Source: an uncultured Bacteroidales bacterium
GTDB taxonomy: Bacteria > Bacteroidota > Bacteroidia > Bacteroidales > Muribaculaceae
Length of the DNA: 8,802 nt
NCBI GenBank assembly: GCA_900554345.1
Contig: USHH01000081.1
Coordinates: forward strand, 1 to 8,802
Direction of reading: 5' to 3'
This document shows, piece after piece, positions 6,381 to 8,802 of the stretch. The notes beneath the pieces were generated by a model. It was not told where the DNA came from. It was given only the letters and a program-made list of their open reading frames with translations, and ran no database searches. The stretch's first letter is position 1; each line of letters begins with the position of its first letter. Both the position numbers and the translations under genes were made by a program.

Positions 6381-6420
6381 AGCTTATTAATAATTTTATC
6401 TAAATAAATACCATAGCCAT

Positions 6421-8706
6421 ATGAGAATTTATACTGGGTTGTCTCTGATGTTGCTTTGCGCCACATATGCAGGCGCAAGGACCATCACAGTGACTGATGC
6501 TGATAAGCAACCCATCAGCGGCGTCAAAGTAACACTCTATGACGAGCACAGCGACTCCATCGGATGCGCACTCACCAATGCCAGAGGCGAGTTTGAGCTC
6601 GTTTCTCCTCCTGCCGCAAGTTTCGTGTTTGAATCCCCCGACTATACCGCGATGCTGGTGTATGTGGAGAGGCTTAAAACCGACAGCATCACTCTGAAGA
6701 CGGGCAAGATACTCGACGAGGTCGTGGTGATGGGCGATGAGGCAAAACGCCACTTGACACATACCACATATCGCCTATCGCAGAAGGAGATGAGAAAATA
6801 TGGAAACTTCTTCGAATGTCTCGATGCCATCCCTCTTGTCACCGTATTGCCCGGAAGTTCCCGGATTTTCTACAGAGGACACGCCAATGTGGCCGTGCTC
6901 GTCGACGGTGTGCAGACCACGGTGCAGGAGCTCCAGACAATATCGAAAAACGACATCTCCAGAATCGACGTCTACGACAATCCTCCGGCCCAATATATCA
7001 ACCAGGGATTCGGCTCGATGGTAGATGTGATCACAAAGAGCGGACTCAGAGGCGGTAATGCGGGCATCAACCTCCAGCAGTCGCCATGGCCGCTCAACGG
7101 AGGGGGCACAGCAGCCGTCTACTACAACTACAAACGCTCCAAATGGTCGGCCATCTTCGACAACACGAACCAACACGGCAATGACACCCGCTTCGACCAG
7201 ATGCTTGACTATGACTTCGACGGTGTCAACTACGACAAACGCAAGGAGGGCATGAAGTCGAAAAGCCGCAGCGACGACAATCGGATCAGACTCAGCTTCC
7301 AGAACAACAAGACCATGGATTATCTCTACAATGTGCGCCTCTCGGGAGGCATCAATGCCACAGGACGAAACTACCTCCAGGATGTGACGCGTGCCGACGG
7401 CGCAGCGTTGACCGGCGACAACCACCTGTCGACCAATTCAAAAGACGTGTCGGTTGAAAATTATTTCGAGAAATATCTCGGTAACCAGGGAAGCGGCGGA
7501 AATCTGTCGGCCACAGTCCTTTTCACCCACCGCGACATCGCATATGCTTCATACTATAAGGAGTATTCCCCGGCCCATACCGATGCCGGTCTCGTCGACT
7601 CCCGCAACAGATACGACATGAATTACAATTCAGTGATGGCATGGCTGAGTTACCGTTCCCCCTACTACAAGGCCGGACAGACGAGTTTCACGGTGTTTAA
7701 CAACTACAGGAAGAGCAGCTACGATGACGCAGAGAATCCCATATTCGAGAAAACCGATGAATTGAGCATGACGGCACGCCAGACTTACCGGTATAAATGG
7801 CTCACCATTCAGCCGGCACTCGGTGTGGCCTACAACCATATATCCACCAACGGCGAGGTGCAGAACATATGGCGCCCGTATGTGCAGCTCCAATTGAACG
7901 GCAATTTCAACAATGGGCTCGGCATTGAATTCTCCTACACCATGCTTCAGACCAATCCGTCGATAGCCCAGCTCACCACCACCAACCAATGGCTCGACAC
8001 GAAACTCGTGTATCACGGCAATCCGGACCTCAAGGCATATAAACAACACAATCTCTCGCTCTTTGCCTCCTGGTATTCCAATAGATATATCATGTTTGAC
8101 CTGCAGGCCGCCTACAATCATATGCCGGGCTACATACTCGACCACTATGTGCTTACTGATGACTATTACCTTCAGACGCTTGAAAACATGAAGCGATATT
8201 CAGAGCTTAAGGGCACTCTGAATCTTTACCTTTATCCGTTTGGCATTCGCGATTTCACCATCATGTCGCAGCTTGTGGGTGGAAAGATATGGGGCCATGG
8301 ATCCTCTTACAGCTGGAACGGCTACCGCTATCTCTGGAATGTGTCGGCAATATACCGCAACAACCGCTGGACCTTCATGGCCACTTACAGTTATCCAGGC
8401 AAACTGGCCGAGGGTCAGCTCGTGATGCTTCAGCCTCAAATCTGGCAACTCTTCGCCCAGTTCAGACCTACTTACAACACCAGTGTCGGCCTGAGCATCC
8501 TCAACCCTTTCGACAAGTCAGTGAAAAGCGGCGAGAGGACAGTGGCTGAAGCCCCGGTCGACAACCGAAGCTATATCTATCAAAAAGACCTCTGCAATAT
8601 GGTGCGTATCCACTTCTCCTGGAATTTCCAGTTCGGAAAGAAACGGATCAACGAGAAGCAGTCGATCAAGATTAGCGACGACGAGACCGGAATCCTTACC
8701 AAATAA
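6421..8706 (+). CDS. TonB-receptor-like outer-membrane beta-barrel protein
   Basis: 761 residues, ATG to TAA. A signal peptide (1-19, cleavage after AGA) is followed by a carboxypeptidase-regulatory-like beta-sandwich (about 20-95), the linker LDEVVVMG (98-105) and a TonB plug domain (about 110-207, with VDVITKSG at 201-208). A long barrel rich in alternating aromatic residues runs to the C-terminus, ending MVRIHFSWNFQFGKK plus a short charged tail. This order fits the Bacteroidetes outer membrane beta-barrel family (OMP_b-brl_3 type), shorter than SusC transporters. No SusD-like lipoprotein gene lies beside it. Cys13 in the signal peptide lacks a lipobox. Relatives often sit beside radical SAM maturases and peptide-exporting ABC transporters, and a SPASM remnant lies 40 nt upstream, so a part in moving a modified peptide across the outer membrane is a reasonable guess; nutrient uptake is the alternative. 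No TAnnTTTG box is seen in the 40-nt gap. The gene is intact and GC-richer than the remnant zone. Confidence 0.9.
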   Translation: MRIYTGLSLMLLCATYAGARTITVTDADKQPISGVKVTLYDEHSDSIGCALTNARGEFELVSPPAASFVFESPDYTAMLVYVERLKTDSITLKTGKILDEVVVMGDEAKRHLTHTTYRLSQKEMRKYGNFFECLDAIPLVTVLPGSSRIFYRGHANVAVLVDGVQTTVQELQTISKNDISRIDVYDNPPAQYINQGFGSMVDVITKSGLRGGNAGINLQQSPWPLNGGGTAAVYYNYKRSKWSAIFDNTNQHGNDTRFDQMLDYDFDGVNYDKRKEGMKSKSRSDDNRIRLSFQNNKTMDYLYNVRLSGGINATGRNYLQDVTRADGAALTGDNHLSTNSKDVSVENYFEKYLGNQGSGGNLSATVLFTHRDIAYASYYKEYSPAHTDAGLVDSRNRYDMNYNSVMAWLSYRSPYYKAGQTSFTVFNNYRKSSYDDAENPIFEKTDELSMTARQTYRYKWLTIQPALGVAYNHISTNGEVQNIWRPYVQLQLNGNFNNGLGIEFSYTMLQTNPSIAQLTTTNQWLDTKLVYHGNPDLKAYKQHNLSLFASWYSNRYIMFDLQAAYNHMPGYILDHYVLTDDYYLQTLENMKRYSELKGTLNLYLYPFGIRDFTIMSQLVGGKIWGHGSSYSWNGYRYLWNVSAIYRNNRWTFMATYSYPGKLAEGQLVMLQPQIWQLFAQFRPTYNTSVGLSILNPFDKSVKSGERTVAEAPVDNRSYIYQKDLCNMVRIHFSWNFQFGKKRINEKQSIKISDDETGILTK

Positions 8707-8770
8707 GACACCAATTAAATCGAATAGGAGGTAAACACTAATCGCAGGTACAACCGTCCGCGATAGCATA

Positions 8771-8801
8771 TTGAAACCTGTCTGAATAGGATTTAACTTT
8801 G
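8771..8801 (+). promoter_or_regulatory. Bacteroidetes-type promoter reading out of the window
   Basis: TTG (8771-8773), 20 nt, then TAACTTTG (8794-8801) match the Bacteroidetes -33 and -7 elements. It lies 65-95 nt after the stop of the barrel gene, points right and would start a transcript just past the window. The gene it serves is not visible. Confidence 0.7.
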
Positions 8802-8802
8802 C

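Noticed and set aside
5966..6408. A 13-base repeat TTATCTAAATAAA at 5966-5978 and 6396-6408.
   Set aside because: It is AT-only apart from one base, one copy lies inside the SPASM fragment, and no longer similarity surrounds it; chance is likely in this composition.
6421..6483. The barrel protein as a lipoprotein because of Cys13 in the signal peptide.
   Set aside because: MLLC is not a lipobox (Leu precedes the Cys), while AGA at 17-19 gives a good type I cleavage site.
8726..8732. A perfect AGGAGGT that looks like a ribosome binding site.
   Set aside because: No start codon follows at a usable distance, and Shine-Dalgarno use is uncommon in this phylum.
1..8802. CRISPR arrays, tRNA or rRNA genes, and insertion sequences.
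   Set aside because: No regularly spaced repeats, cloverleaf-like sequence, rRNA motif or transposase motif was seen on either strand.

Overview
The window looks like a Bacteroidales chromosome, possibly Muribaculaceae or Bacteroidaceae; the genus is inference. Three things support this. Several intergenic regions carry the Bacteroidetes -7 box TAnnTTTG, in two cases with a TTG/TTTG element 20 nt upstream. Starts lack convincing Shine-Dalgarno sequences. The proteins include a Bacteroidales-type long RfbB and an outer-membrane barrel with a carboxypeptidase-like N-terminal domain and an LDEVVV linker. Gene-rich parts are GC-rich. The stretch from about 4730 to 6420 is AT-rich and holds broken genes.

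Layout. (1) 1-1117, minus: an EptA/MCR-like phosphoethanolamine transferase, cut at its C-terminus by the window edge. (2) 1118-1384: a divergent intergenic region with promoters facing both ways. (3) 1385-1786, plus: a small, very acidic protein of unknown function. It is convergent with (4) 1860-2615, minus, a YdfG-type NADP-dependent short-chain dehydrogenase; a 15-bp perfect hairpin lies between them. (5) 2691-4729, minus: rfbD and rfbB, a two-gene dTDP-L-rhamnose unit with a 4-nt ATGA overlap and a strong Bacteroidetes promoter. (6) 4730-6380: a remnant zone. It has an unrecognised 36-codon reading frame on the minus strand, a frameshifted gene for a Bacteroidales-type helix-turn-helix protein, about 340 bases without a credible gene but with a short repeat cluster, and the C-terminal SPASM part of a radical SAM enzyme that has lost its catalytic domain. 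(7) 6421-8706, plus: a complete 761-residue TonB-receptor-like outer-membrane barrel. (8) 8707-8802: a short tail ending in a promoter that reads out of the window.

The left half is envelope work: lipid A or glycan decoration with phosphoethanolamine, and supply of dTDP-rhamnose for surface polysaccharide. The right part resembles the edge of a peptide-maturation and export locus (radical SAM/SPASM protein beside an outer-membrane barrel) of which the maturase survives only as a stump. No intact undescribed system is visible. The most promising lead is the SPASM stump, the barrel and the promoter leaving the right edge; the rest of any such system would lie beyond the window.
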